Below are positions 27,601 through 40,334 of a DNA stretch of 64,000 nucleotides, piece after piece (within the stretch, counting starts at the first letter, position 1; the number at the start of each line of letters is the position of its first letter). Under the pieces are notes generated by a model. The model was not told where the DNA came from. It ran no database searches and worked only from the letters and a program-made list of their open reading frames with translations. Both the position numbers and the translations under genes were made by a program. This DNA is from Tetrahymena thermophila SB210 (lineage: Eukaryota; Ciliophora; Oligohymenophorea; Hymenostomatida; Tetrahymenidae): NCBI RefSeq assembly GCF_000189635.1, contig NW_002476570.1, positions 744,001 to 808,000 of the forward strand, given 5' to 3'.

Positions 27601-28387
27601 TAGAAGTAGATTCACTCCACAATATGATTGTTTTATCTAAAGAATATGTGATAAAATTAGATGGGCTAATTATTATTGAATTTAAAACAATATTTGTATG
27701 TCCTACATACTTTTTATATGTTTTATTTTACATATTGTAGATGTAAAACTCTCCTTAATATCCATACAAAGTTATCAAGCCATACGCCATATTAACACAA
27801 CTCAGATTTGTTAGCTATCCAAAATTAACAATTTACTACTTATTCAAAACTCCAGTAGAATAATTCCAATAGAATATTTCACCATTTGAGGAAAAAGATA
27901 GAAGCTCATTAGAATCTTGAAGTAGATAGATCTTCAAAATAGGCTAGGTGTGACCAGAAAAAGTGGTTTTAAGAATTCCATTTACTGAATTCCACAACTT
28001 GATATTTGTGTCTGTATTGCTAATACTAATAATGATTTAATTTGTGTCATCTACTATTATTTATGAAGCTAATCCAGAATGGAAATCTTAGCCTAAATCA
28101 ACAAGAATAGGGCATTGATATATTTGTTAACAAACGCCTTGATCAGGATAGCCAAATTCATTTTATTTGCAAGATGGTACACATTATTAGGAATCATTTT
28201 CTAAATATAAATTCTAATCACAATCAGAAATACATAATCCATTGGATTGATTTAGTCTGAAATTTTGATTACATTAGATACATGAGCCATCATTAGGTGA
28301 GACATTTTTACAAAAAAGGTCTGTGCCTTTAATAAAATGTGATAACAAAAAGATTTATAATAAGTTTAATAAAATTCGATAATTCAT
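18681..28387 (-). CDS. Array copy C: giant WD40-like/beta-helix/EGF-like multi-TM membrane protein (2,901 aa)
   Basis: Exons are 28387-26291, 25973-25495, 25441-24354, 24230-23741, 23660-21550, 21274-20857, 20807-19039, 18983-18882 and 18832-18681. Eight of nine exons have exactly the same length as in B. Exon 5 is 12 nt shorter, from an 18-nt deletion near 22,277 and a 6-nt insertion near 21,586, both in frame. The signal peptide, Cys-rich head, propeller blades, GGA(I/S) beta-helix turns, EGF-like cluster, membrane spans and tail motif are all as in B, and many stretches are nearly identical. No in-frame TGA was met at the segments and joins I translated, but I did not read every codon. Role unknown; the relation to B suggests a recent duplication or continued conversion. 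Confidence 0.87.
25974..26290 (-). other. Intron 1 of copy C, enlarged, with two palindromes
   Basis: At 317 nt this is the longest version of this intron. The extra sequence carries two palindromes: TTATCTAAATTATTTAGATAA (26,091-26,111) and ATATGTTTAAACATAT (26,155-26,170). They are absent from intron 1 of B. This may be a small insertion, but I see no clear target-site duplication. The other introns of C are 25442-25494, 24231-24353, 23661-23740, 21275-21549, 20808-20856, 18984-19038 and 18833-18881. Confidence 0.65.
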
Positions 28388-29878
28388 TTAACTTTGGTAT
28401 TTATTTATCTGCTCTGTTTTCCTTTTCATTAATTAATTAAGATTTATATATTTTTGATAGAGCAAGTATACTTTTAAAACTTTAATTTAACTTTCATTTC
28501 AAACGGAAAGTAATCTATATTTTATTTCTAATTTTAAGATAAATAATTGATAAATTTATGGAAAACGCCATTTGTTAAATTGTAAGCTATTTGTTATATT
28601 ATATTTATTCTTTAGTTCTTTTTATTTATGTGTCTTTCAAATAAAATACATTCTTTTTAAAAATAAAAACAGGATAAGGATTAATTAAAAAATGTAAACA
28701 ATAAAATTATTAAGAAATAATAAAAATTTTAAGTTAATTTTAAAATAGTAAATACTTACATTTAAAAATAATTTTTTTTAGAATAGTTACCAAAAAAATT
28801 TGATTTGCTTGATATACTCCCAACTAAAAATATTTATTAAATAATTTTTAAAATTGATGGATTATTCATATTAATTAATCCTCAGTTAGCCTTATTAATC
28901 CTATCATAATTAATGATAGTAATTTATCAAATAGTTAAAATTAAAAATATTGTTTCAATTCCTTTTATTTAATTTTAATAAGGAAATATGTATATCTATC
29001 AATCATCAAAATGGATTTTTAGTTATTATGTGAGTATAATAATCTATTTTAATTATGTTGAAAGCTGAAATATTTTTCTTTTCATTATTTTTTTTAATTT
29101 ACATTTTTCCAAAATTTATTTTACCATCCATACTTTACTGTTCTATTTTTTAATTTAATTCCTTTATTTTCATAAACAGAAAAATCATAATTTAAATAAT
29201 TTATTCTTAAATAATTAAAAGCTTTCTGTTCTGAAATTTTTGATTATATTAATCCTTTGATATGTAAGTATATTATTAATGAATTATTTTGGTTTCTCAA
29301 ATAAAGAAATTTGTAATCATTCTGCAAATCAAATAAAATTTTGATTTACTTGCTAGTTTTATTAAGCGCTTTAATAAATTATATTAAGTTGATATGTCCT
29401 CTATTTAAAGGAAGGTTGTATTTGTATTATAACACATTCTAAGTTATCTTTTCTAAATACAAAACCCTCCAAATTTAAATAATTCTTTAGAATTAATATT
29501 AATTTTTGTATAATTAAAAGCATATTCATTACGATTTTATTTAAGAAAAATTTATTTAGAGCAAAATATAAATAAAATTTTATTTAACTTAGAAAAATTA
29601 AAATTATTTCTTTTTAAAATTTAAATTAAAAATTTGTATTTAAAACTTTAATTATTCTTCAAAGGTAGAGAAAATATGAAAATATAAAATTACATTTTTA
29701 AGCTTTTGGATTAAAATATTTATTCATTTAATCAATAGTATTATTTTATATCTATTTATTGGCTTAAACTTATAATTTTGAGGATTAATATTTTTCTGTA
29801 ATTTACATAATTATAAAACCTATTCAAATTATTATCAAATATATTTTTAAATTATTATAAAAGTAATTTAACAAATAG
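28388..29878. other. Spacer between copies C and D
   Basis: This is the shortest spacer of the array, about 1.5 kb. It holds the presumed promoter of C and the 3' flank of D. It contains the conserved palindrome at 28,901-28,919 and the stretch aaggaaggttgtattt near 29,408, which has relatives near 5,113 and 17,322. No gene is seen. Confidence 0.7.
28901..28919. repeat. Palindrome conserved in the array spacers (C flank)
   Basis: This is identical to CTATCATAATTAATGATAG at 4,625-4,643 and sits at a comparable distance upstream of copy C. Confidence 0.6.
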
Positions 29879-32800
29879 TCATTATTTGACATCATCTAAA
29901 ATTTCTTAATTAAATATTTATTATTTATTTTAATTTGTTTTAAAAAAGTAAATTTAGTTTATTTCGTTATTTCTAATATATTTCTTTTTAATTCTTTATG
30001 AAAATATTTGTTAAGCACTCTCTTCTTATCTAGGATTGTTTGCTTTTTATATATGTTTCAATTTTTAAGACATAAAATTGTTAATAATATTTTACCATTT
30101 ATGTAAGTAGCTGATGCTTCTTAGTCTGTAATACTAGAAGTATATTAACTGTCATCTTTTTTCTTATCTTCATAGTTTTACGACATTACTTTTATATAAA
30201 AAAACATTATACCAAATAAAATTAATAAAAATTAACTTACATCTAAGTTTAATCACCTATTTTTTTGGTTATTTTTAAGGTGTTAACTAGATATTTAATA
30301 TTCCTGACTAGATTATAGGACTTGAATTTTAGTATATTTTACTTGAGTGTTTATTAAAATATTTATTTAAATTTGTAAACTGTTCCGAATTCTATTTAGA
30401 TTTAATTAAATTCCTTTCATAAAAGTAAATTGAAAGCAATCTAATCAATTTTGCCCAATTTTTAAATGTATTCATTTTATTCTTAGATTTTATTCCTAAC
30501 CTTTCAAATATATAACTGAAATTAGATTTTACTGATGGATATTTTTCTCCTATTAAAAAAATAACTTTTTTTATTTTAACAATGAGAATTTATATTATCA
30601 GAAAGCTTGAAAATAAGTAATAAATCCCATAAAGCAAAAATGAGCATATCTATAACTGAATATCATTTTCAGATTTATTTACAAGTAGATTCAATTAAAG
30701 ACAGATAATCAGCGTTATACATAAAAACTAATCAGTACGATTAAAATTAACATTTATGTAGGGAGCATTAGAGATTTAAAGCATCAAATAGCAAAAAAGT
30801 ACAAAAGTACAAATAGTATTTTTGTACTAGATTTGTTGGTTGTAAAAGTTGCAGATAAAAATGATTATTAATTTAAGATTTATTTTCACAAACTCCCAAT
30901 AATATTTTTCTTTCCTATATTCTGAATATAGCAAACCATAAGATAACCTTACAGAGCAATAATCAAGAATTTTAACTTTCTTCTTTAATACAATAATCCC
31001 TATTAGTGGAAGTAATATTGCCCATATTAAAAAAAGAGGCAAAAATAATAACAAGAAATATAAATAGTATTGCATTGTATAACATTTCAAAGTTACATCT
31101 GCAGTCAGATACTTAGTTCCTCCAATATCTCTACAAGATATGATTTGTACCAATTCAGAGATTATGCTCGGTTACAAATATAAATAGATAAATATTGCTA
31201 CTGTGATGATTAAGTTCTTTTCAAATTTCTTAAAAAACTTAATCAAAAATAAGAGATAATATATAGTGACCAAAAAGAAAAAATAGCTTATTGATAATAT
31301 TTATGACCAGATAATTCTACCATATGCATGAGGTAAAAGTTCTTAAGTAAAGATGCTTCTACAGTCTATAGAAAATTTTAAAAAATTAATCGGTGAGCCT
31401 ACACTAACCTAGATTATTTTCAAAAACTAGGGTTAATATATCTAAAAAGCTATTGAACTAACTTAAATAAAGTGCATATAAAATTTTAAGTATATGTCAG
31501 ATTTATCTGATTATTCACTATTTCCTATACTTGCTAACCCAATCATTCTTAAGTAGTAGCTTTATATCTTAATCAAAATCATTTAACGAGCTGCCCTAAC
31601 ACAAAATAAAATGTATAAACATCCTATGATTACTGAAGACAGATATGTATATAATTAACTATATGAATCTTAGCATGGGATGCACTCAAATTTTTCCTTG
31701 TTCATATATTTTTATTGCCAAATTTTGCCATAAAAATCACAAGTTTCACAAAGTGGGCCTATATATCCCTTCTTACAATATTAAATGGTTTCTGCGCTTT
31801 GACCTAGACAGTTATCTGGATTATTTACACAACTTACAATAACATCTGTATAATTATTTTCCCTCCAGTAGCCATTCTTTAGAGTAAGAGTTTTGCCTTA
31901 ACAATAAGAGCAAGAATCTGGACAAAGTTTACAGAGTTACTCATTTTAAGAGTTAATATTAGGAGTTACCAAAGAGTATTTTTGTATTGGACATTTTTCA
32001 CAATATGAAGGATTATTTTATGTACTATATTATTTGTTATATGAAATAAAAAATATTTAATTTTATTTATAATTAAATATACCTCTTGATTATGATTTCA
32101 CCCATTTCACATTAACGAAAGTTCACGTTTAATTTAATATACAATGGTTTTAATTAAAATTATGTTGTGTTTTAAGGATTGGGAATTTAAATTATATTAT
32201 TTTAAATATAAAATACAGATTAAGTCTCAGGAGTTGATATAAGCTAAATGTTTTAAAATGTAAATGAATTGTCTAATGAGTTGTAAATTGCTTTATTACC
32301 ATTTATTAACATCATTTAAGAATTTAAAGAAATACATTCTAATTAATATTATTATAACTCACTTTAAAGCTCCTTACTACTTTCTTCTAATGAATTTAGA
32401 TTAACTATGTTATTTTCTTCGTCGTATACTTTTATTTTGAAATTTAAATTACCTCCACTCATAAAATTATCTATCTAATACACTGTCTCACCCTAAATTT
32501 CTATAATTTAAATGATATTAAAAAAATATAGAAAATTTTGATAATTAACAAAAATTAAAATAAATAATTTAAAATTTTTAATAGCTATAATGTTTAAAAT
32601 TTTACATTAAATAAGATTGAAATCTATTTCTTAATCCGTTCTTTCAATTTCTATTTGCCTTGGGTATGAACCAATATTTTAACCAAATATTTTTGCTTGA
32701 TTTTTTACAATATTGTTTTTGCTTAAATTGTTACTTAGATACTGCTTTTTAGTTATAAAATCTGGCACAAAACCTACATATCTTATAGCTCCACCTACTT

Positions 32801-35800
32801 CTGCTACATTTTAAGTAATTATTGTGCTGATTAATTCAAGATTTGATTCCTGCAAATAGATAGATCCTCCTTAACTTGCAGCATTAAATTAAAAATTTGA
32901 CTCTTAAATCATACTTTTAAAAGGACTGTTTCTTACGCTAATTGCTCCACCATATTATGATTATTAATACAAGAAAATGCATTTTGTAAATGAAAATTTA
33001 GTTTCTGAAATGTCATAAGCACAACCATAAGAATTCAAGCAGGTATTGTTAATGAAAGATGATTGACTAAGTTCAAAATAGCTAGTTTATATTTTATTTA
33101 AAGCTTATCCTAGTACACTTTAACATTCTTTGATTACTATTTGTTAAAAATTGACAGTATCATTAACAACTTAAATATAGCCTTAATCTTCGTTTAGATA
33201 TGTCTGAGAAATATCATAAATCATTATATTATTGTTATTTTATGCAGTTAAATTTGTTGAAAATATATTTTTGTTGGCTTACATTGAAAAAATAATTAAT
33301 TTAGATAAGTCCTACTCCTCAAAAGTAAATTTATTATTTTATGTATTTATTTTACAATTTTAAATAAAAACTGAGTTTATTTAAATATTCTAACTGTTTT
33401 ATATTGAAAATATTATACTCCAAATACTTTGCTGAAAATTTTACGAGTAATAGGTTACATTTTATATCGTTAAATTCTAAATAATTAATTATCTTACCTC
33501 TGAAATCTAGAATAAAGAAATAGAATTTTCCATAACCAAATTTTGGAGACTAAGACATTTAACATATACTAAGCTACTATTTGTTATCTAGAATAAACTA
33601 TAATTCAGGTTTTCATTAGATATTAGATTTCTAAATTTATTCTATACTTATCTATTTATGTTTAAATTTTTTATTTCCATATTATCGATCATTAAGTAAT
33701 TTATAGATTCTATTACAAATTAACTGCCAATAATATTATCTTAGAAAGTTGAATTAATAAAAATTAAATTTTGAGTGTTTTTATTGAAATTATAAATTGT
33801 TTGATTTTGTATCTTCCAATTAAAATTTTTAATAGTTAAAGTTGGCAGATTGAACTATTCAAATGAGGATATTTACAAGTTAATTCTCTCTTAATGTGAC
33901 TGCTACTTTTTATCATAAATATACATTTATTATTAACTAGTTGTATTACTAAAGCTTATTTTTTTTTAAATAAAGAAAAATGGTTGTTCATCATCTAATT
34001 CAATATTCAAAACAATGCTATTTATTAATTAAGAAACTTTTTAAAACGAATTGCTTTAGGTTGAAAGATCCTAACTAAGTTAAAAATAAGATTGTGTTCT
34101 TTAAAGTTTCGAATAGCATATAGTATAATTCTTATATCCTGAATCACAAGAGAATGGAAAAGTGTAATTAAATACTGTAAATAAATTAATTCCTTTGATA
34201 TTAATGGCTTCCTAGTTAATATAACTTAAGGATAATAAAGTAGGAAATAACATGGAGAAGGATTTTTAAATGGATATTGAAGTATATGAAAACTATACTA
34301 AGTTAAGCTAGGACTTTGATCTTATGAGCAACAGAGAATCAGAAATAAATTAGAGATCTGTTATATTATATATCTAAGATGGCATCCTTAGAGAATTTAT
34401 TATTGCATCATTTGCATTTCTGTCATGAAGATTTACTTAAAATTAGTTAAAAATTGCTAATATACTCCACTCTTTACTTAATTTGATTTAGGTTTTGTAA
34501 TCTCCAGGTCCATAAATGTATTTAATTAATTCTAAATTAGTAGAATCAAGATCTCTTACTTGAATGGCTAGTTATAAATCAATCCAAATTAATACTTAAA
34601 GTCTCTCAGTATCAATCACTGCTTAAATAACTGAAGAGGAGTATATAAGGACATTTAAAACCTTCAGAGGAACATCATAACTATAAGAAAATAAAATGGA
34701 AGACTAGTCTTGAGAACACGTTATCAATCTTTAAATATGTAAAATTATTTGAAATTTAAACTAAAAAATTAAATTCAAAAAAAAAAAAAAACTTTTTGAA
34801 ATTAATGTTTAATATTCTTTAAATTTAAATATATAATCAAATAAATGATTAATACCTTTTGAAAACAAAGTCAATTTGTATATCTCTAATGATTTGCTAA
34901 TTTTATTAAGGAACAGTAATAGGTTTTAAAGTATTGTAATTATTTATAGCTAAATATCCTGTAACATCAAACGTGATTATATGAGAATATATTGTATTTA
35001 TGATGCAATTGACTATTCTACTTATATGATTTTTGTAAACATTAACTAGTGTTAGTTAGGAGTTGCTTGTATTTAATAATAGTTATACTATTTGATAACT
35101 ATAAGTCTATACAAAAATAAATGTAATACTCTCATCTACATAAATACTAAAAGGGTATATTTATAATTAATAAGCTAATTTAAAATCGAGGTCATAGCTG
35201 TATAAATTTATTCCATCCGTTACTAAATAAGTATTTGTGTGCAATACTATCTACTTTGGCTAATACTATAACTGATATTTGTAGTAGAGAAGATTTTAGT
35301 TAACTTACCAAAGATTTTAATTTAAATCAGCATAAGTTATCACATCTAATTTATTTAAATAAAATATATTTATTAGTGCAATTAAACTTTAATATTATAT
35401 CATTAATTATTTATTAAATTATTATTTGCTTTAAATTACCTAATTTTGAATGATAAGTAGACATTATCAATGATTCAGAAGGAATCATAACAGCTTAGCC
35501 TTAGAAGCCTACATATGCATAATATTACCACGCTATTATTGTATCATCATTACACAAGATTAATATGTTGCTATAAAAATCAAAAATATAGCTTTTTATA
35601 TACGAAGAAGTCATTTTAGCAAATAATAAGTCTTTTTACTAAACAATAGAATTAGAGTAAGGAGTAACTGTAAATAAAAACCTTTCAACATTCTATACAA
35701 TAAATAGTTAAGATTACTCATCGCTAAATATACTTACTAAGTTTTAAGGATATGATTTATTTTTTATTTCTGAAAGCATAACTCCTGTAGTGTAATCCCA

Positions 35801-38800
35801 AACTTCGATAGAAAAATCAATATTATTTCCTACCATACCAACGAAATTATTTAATACAGTCAACGAATATATATTTTTTTTAAATTAACTCGTGTATAGT
35901 ACAGCTAGAGTAAGACGATCTATTGATTAAATAACAAGAGTTCCATATGCTATTATATAATTATTCTTAAATATGATTTGCTAAACTTAATTATCAAAAC
36001 CAATTATTTCCTACATCTTAACTCCTGTTGTTGCACTGTAAACTTCAATGCTTCTCCCATATAAAATTATTCTATCGTATAACTCATCTATAATCATGGC
36101 ACTCATATTTGAAACTTTGATAGCCTTCACAATACTCCCATCTAAAAAGTTGGACATAAATACATTTCCAACAATATCTAACGAAATAAATAAATTTTAA
36201 TATTTTGTAAATAAAAATAAATTTAGGATTTCGTTATTATAATTCTAAGATATTCTTTAATAAATCTTAATCTTTAATAAATCTGAATTGTAATTCCATA
36301 CAATTATTTAACCTGCTTTGTCATAAGATATAATTATATTTTATTATTCTATAAATTGCACACCATTTATTCCTTTTTAGTGCCCAACAAGTGATTGACT
36401 TTAATCTGTGTTGAAATTCCATATTTAGAGATTATCTGATACATCATAATTATAAGAAATTATTATTTAAATGCTCTCTATTATTAGTGCATTAATAATA
36501 CTCTACTTGTGAACCCTGTCATTCAGCCTAATTAATTATATAAATGTAAAACTAAGAAGTTAATTAATTTTAAATCTAAATTACTTGTAGATGGTCTAGC
36601 TAAAATAATCATAAATAGTAATTACATTAGACAATGAAACAAGTTTTTGCAGAGATTAGATCAATAATAATTTCTATAAAATAGAATTCTCACTTCTTTA
36701 AAGATAGTAGTAAGTGTTTGGAGTAAAATGACTAGCCATTATATCTCCAACTGTATTACATATAAATACTCTTTAATTTTAAACATCTATGGTAAATGAA
36801 TTAATTTTTGATTAAGAATCAAATTTAGATTATGCCAAAAATGCAAGACTATCTGCAAGTATCAATGATCCTCCATATGACCCAAAATCTACATTAAATA
36901 AAGCCTTATTATATTAAACTATTTCATCAGCATATAGAATAGGAAAAGAGAGTGCTTATATTTTTAAGTAAAATTCCTAATTTATAATTCCATGATAAAT
37001 TACTGTTCCATCTTTGCATAGGCAAGTATAATATAACTAAACTTATCCATCTTAAACTATTCCACACTATTGATAAAAAAAATAATTTATAATTTAAAAA
37101 TTTTTTTGATTATTTGTTTATTTTTAAAAAATTTTACTAAAAAAGGGATTTTTAAATAAAGCTTTAACTTTTTATGAAATAATTAATAGCAAAATATTTT
37201 TAATTTATAGAAATAATTTACTCTACTGATCAAAATATTATCATCTGAATATAACACTACATTATATTATTCATCATAATAAATCGCTAGCCCGTTTAAA
37301 AAATAAAATAATGTGTACTGAGATTCATTATCAAAAACAAATCCAACTACAGTTTGTTTTTTTTAATTAATATTAGAAGAATCTGCTTATTATTGTATTG
37401 TTAATTATGGGTAATTATATTTAATAATATACCCATCTTATGAAACAGTTACACATATAATGTTAGCTCCTAGCAAAATATAATAAAACTAACCTGTCTT
37501 ATTTATAGTTTTTATAATTTTAGAATTGAAAGGGTCTATTATTTATAAATAATCTAAGCTATTTATTAAAACGTATCCATTTACGTCGTCATTAAATAAT
37601 CTTAAAATTGGCTAAAAGAAGATTTACTTAAAGTATAAAATCATATTAATAGCATGATAGCATATAAATGATAAATCACTGTACGCGACACATACAATAA
37701 CACCTTAAACTAGGGAGAGAGTTTATCCTTGAGGTTATATTAAGCTTCCTTTATAGTCAGGATGTTAAAATATGGATAAAAGCTCACCTGTTAAAAAATC
37801 ATAGCTTAAAGACAAACCATCATTTGATGTACTTACTAACACATTCTATGTATTGTTATATACTGTTTATGGAACAGATTAAGTTGGCCTAATATAAGGT
37901 ATAGGTAAATTAGTTATAATATAGTTGACTCTTTAGCTTATTAAATCAATTTACTGAATAGATTATCCAAAAATATATAAATGATCCTTTTATTAATTAA
38001 TTATAGCTCCCTAAATATTTTACATGTTTATCTAAATAGGAATAAAACTTAAAGTCTAAATTAATTATTAAGACTAAATGGTATTTTTATTGTTAATATA
38101 GCTTGTTAATGAAAATTTCCCATATTTAGTGTATAAAAAAATACTATTACCAAAAATAGTTAATCCTTAAAGAGGTAAAAAGAGCTATTAATTAAAGAAT
38201 TGCTCATTTATTTTTTGCAATAAAATAAAATTGCTTGTTACAGAATTAAATCCATAAATCACTACTTCTACAGAAGAATATACTATAATAGATTTGGAGC
38301 TTGAATCTCCTAAAACATTTAATATTGGCTAAGTAAAATCACCTTTCAAATACTATTAGCATTAAATAGAGGTAGATTGTAAATTTGAAATTGAAAGATT
38401 AAGTGAATCACTACCTGAGCTTCCAAATGAAAAAAGATAACTCTCTAATCCAACATTTGAGCTAAAATTTAATAAAATAAAACCATTTGGGGCCGAATCG
38501 TGAATACAAATTATTTAAAAACTGTAAGTAGAAGTAGACTCATTCCACAATATGACTGATTTATCTAAAGAGTAGGTGATAAAGCTAGTTGAGCTTATAA
38601 TTATTGAATTTAAAACAATATTCGAATGTCCTACATACTTTTTAGAAGCTTTAGTTTATAAGTTATAAACATAAAACTCTCCTTGGTATCCATAAAGAGT
38701 TATCAAGCCATAGTTTAAGTTCACACAGCTTAAAAAAGTTAGCTATCCTAAGTTTAAGATATAAGATTGATTCAATTCTCCAGTTGAGTAATTCCAATAC

Positions 38801-39315
38801 AATATTTCACCTTTAGAGGAAAAAGACAGCAGCTAATTAGAGTCCTAAAGCAAATAAATCTTCAAAACAGGTTAGGTATGACCAGAAAAAGTCATTTTAA
38901 GTATTCCATTTACTTAATTCCACAACTTGATATTTGTGTCTGTGTTACTAATACTAATAATAATTTGATTTATATCATCTACAATTATTTATGAAGCCAA
39001 TCCAGAATGGAAATCTTAACCCAAATCAATAAGCGTAGGACATTCATAAATTTTCTAGCAGACACCTAAATCAGAATTGCCATATTCATTATAATTGCAA
39101 GATGGTACACATTATTAAGAATCTGCTTCTAAAAAAAAATTCTTATCACAATCAGAGATGCACAGCCCTTGAGATTTATCTAGTGAGAAATTTAAATTGC
39201 ATAAAATGCATGAACCATCTTTAGGAGAGATAATTTAGCAATTAGGATCAATGCATTTTACAAAATGTGATAAAATGAGGATTTTCAAAAGTATAAAAAT
39301 AATATGAGAAATCAT
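29879..39315 (-). CDS. Array copy D: divergent member of the giant membrane protein family (2,911 aa)
   Basis: Exons are 39315-37222, 37066-36585, 36527-35440, 35345-34856, 34728-32606, 32500-32083, 32024-30241, 30188-30096 and 30042-29879, with the same eight introns and phases as B and C. Exon length differences are 3, 3, 15, 9 and 12 nt, so all net changes keep the frame. The start gives MISHIIFILLKILILSHF as signal peptide, then a Cys-rich head (CILC, CISDC). It has the same propeller, beta-helix, EGF-like and multi-TM order; the membrane motif reads YGLLYSEYRKEKYYWEFVKI. The tail motif QEESAQQIFSQRIKKK is conserved while the residues around it have drifted. D is clearly the outgroup of the array. 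Conservation of structure together with drift of sequence argues for a working gene. Function unknown. Confidence 0.87.
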
Positions 39316-40334
39316 ACAAATTTAGTGTTTGTTTTTATTTGTTTTGTAAGTATTATTTTTATCTAAATTAATACAACATTACTTTGAATTATTTAATTTA
39401 TTAGTTAATTAAGAATTAAGTAAAATTTTATTTCATTTTCTGATATTTACTTACGATTTTTTGGGTATTATACTTGATTGAAATTTTCTAGTTACTTTTC
39501 ATTTAAATTGGCGTTCTCATTGAATTGTATTTTTTAAGCAAGATAGGGTATTTTGATAAATTTAAATAGATAAAAATTTTTTATTTAAAATGATTTTATT
39601 CAAATTGTAAATAAATTTATTAACTATTTTGAAAAAGATAGAAAATATTAGATTTTATTATTAATTAACTTTTTAATAGTAAATTTATGAGATGTTTGTG
39701 TAAATGGCAGCAATTTTTAGCAATAATAACTTTAAAAAGTTTTATTATTATACTTTAAAAGGTGAAAAATATAGATGGTAAGCTGTATTTCCCAAAGCAA
39801 TTTACTAACAGAGTCATTAATTTGTATTTTTTAGATTTACTGGTTTTAATTTTGTTATTACATGAATGAAAAATACTCTCGAAATAAAGTGATGCTTTAT
39901 AACAGGGTATGAAGTAACCAAATATGTTTTTATCAGAATTAACTTGAAAAATTGAAATCGAATTAAAAAATGTTAAATAAAATATGATATGCTAACAAAT
40001 TTGCCAAATAGCATGAATAATATATTAAAAAATTGTTAAAATTAAAGAATAAACACAAAGATCATAAATTTTAAATTATTCTTAAGATTTTTTTTAAATG
40101 AAGAAGCTTTTATTAATTCTTATTAATTTCTTAATTAATAATCAATCAATATTTAAAATTAAACTTAATAAAAATTTTAAACAGAAATTGTAAAATTTAA
40201 GCTGTACTCTTTATGTATATTTGCTTAAAATACATTAAAATTAATTATTTATATTTAAATTCTATTTTTTTATTAATCTTCTTAAAGAATATGAAAAGTA
40301 TTTGTAATAAAGATATGGCCTATATTTAAAAGGA
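39316..40334. other. Intergenic region upstream of copy D
   Basis: This 1-kb AT-rich stretch lies between the start of D and the stop of the K+ channel gene; both genes are on the minus strand. It must hold the D promoter and the channel's 3' end. I see no gene and no clear repeat. Confidence 0.6.

Noticed and set aside
6811-39315. The array genes as pseudogenes riddled with stop codons
   Set aside because: The stops are TAA and TAG, which are Gln codons here. With TGA as sole stop the exons I read are open and phases match across copies.
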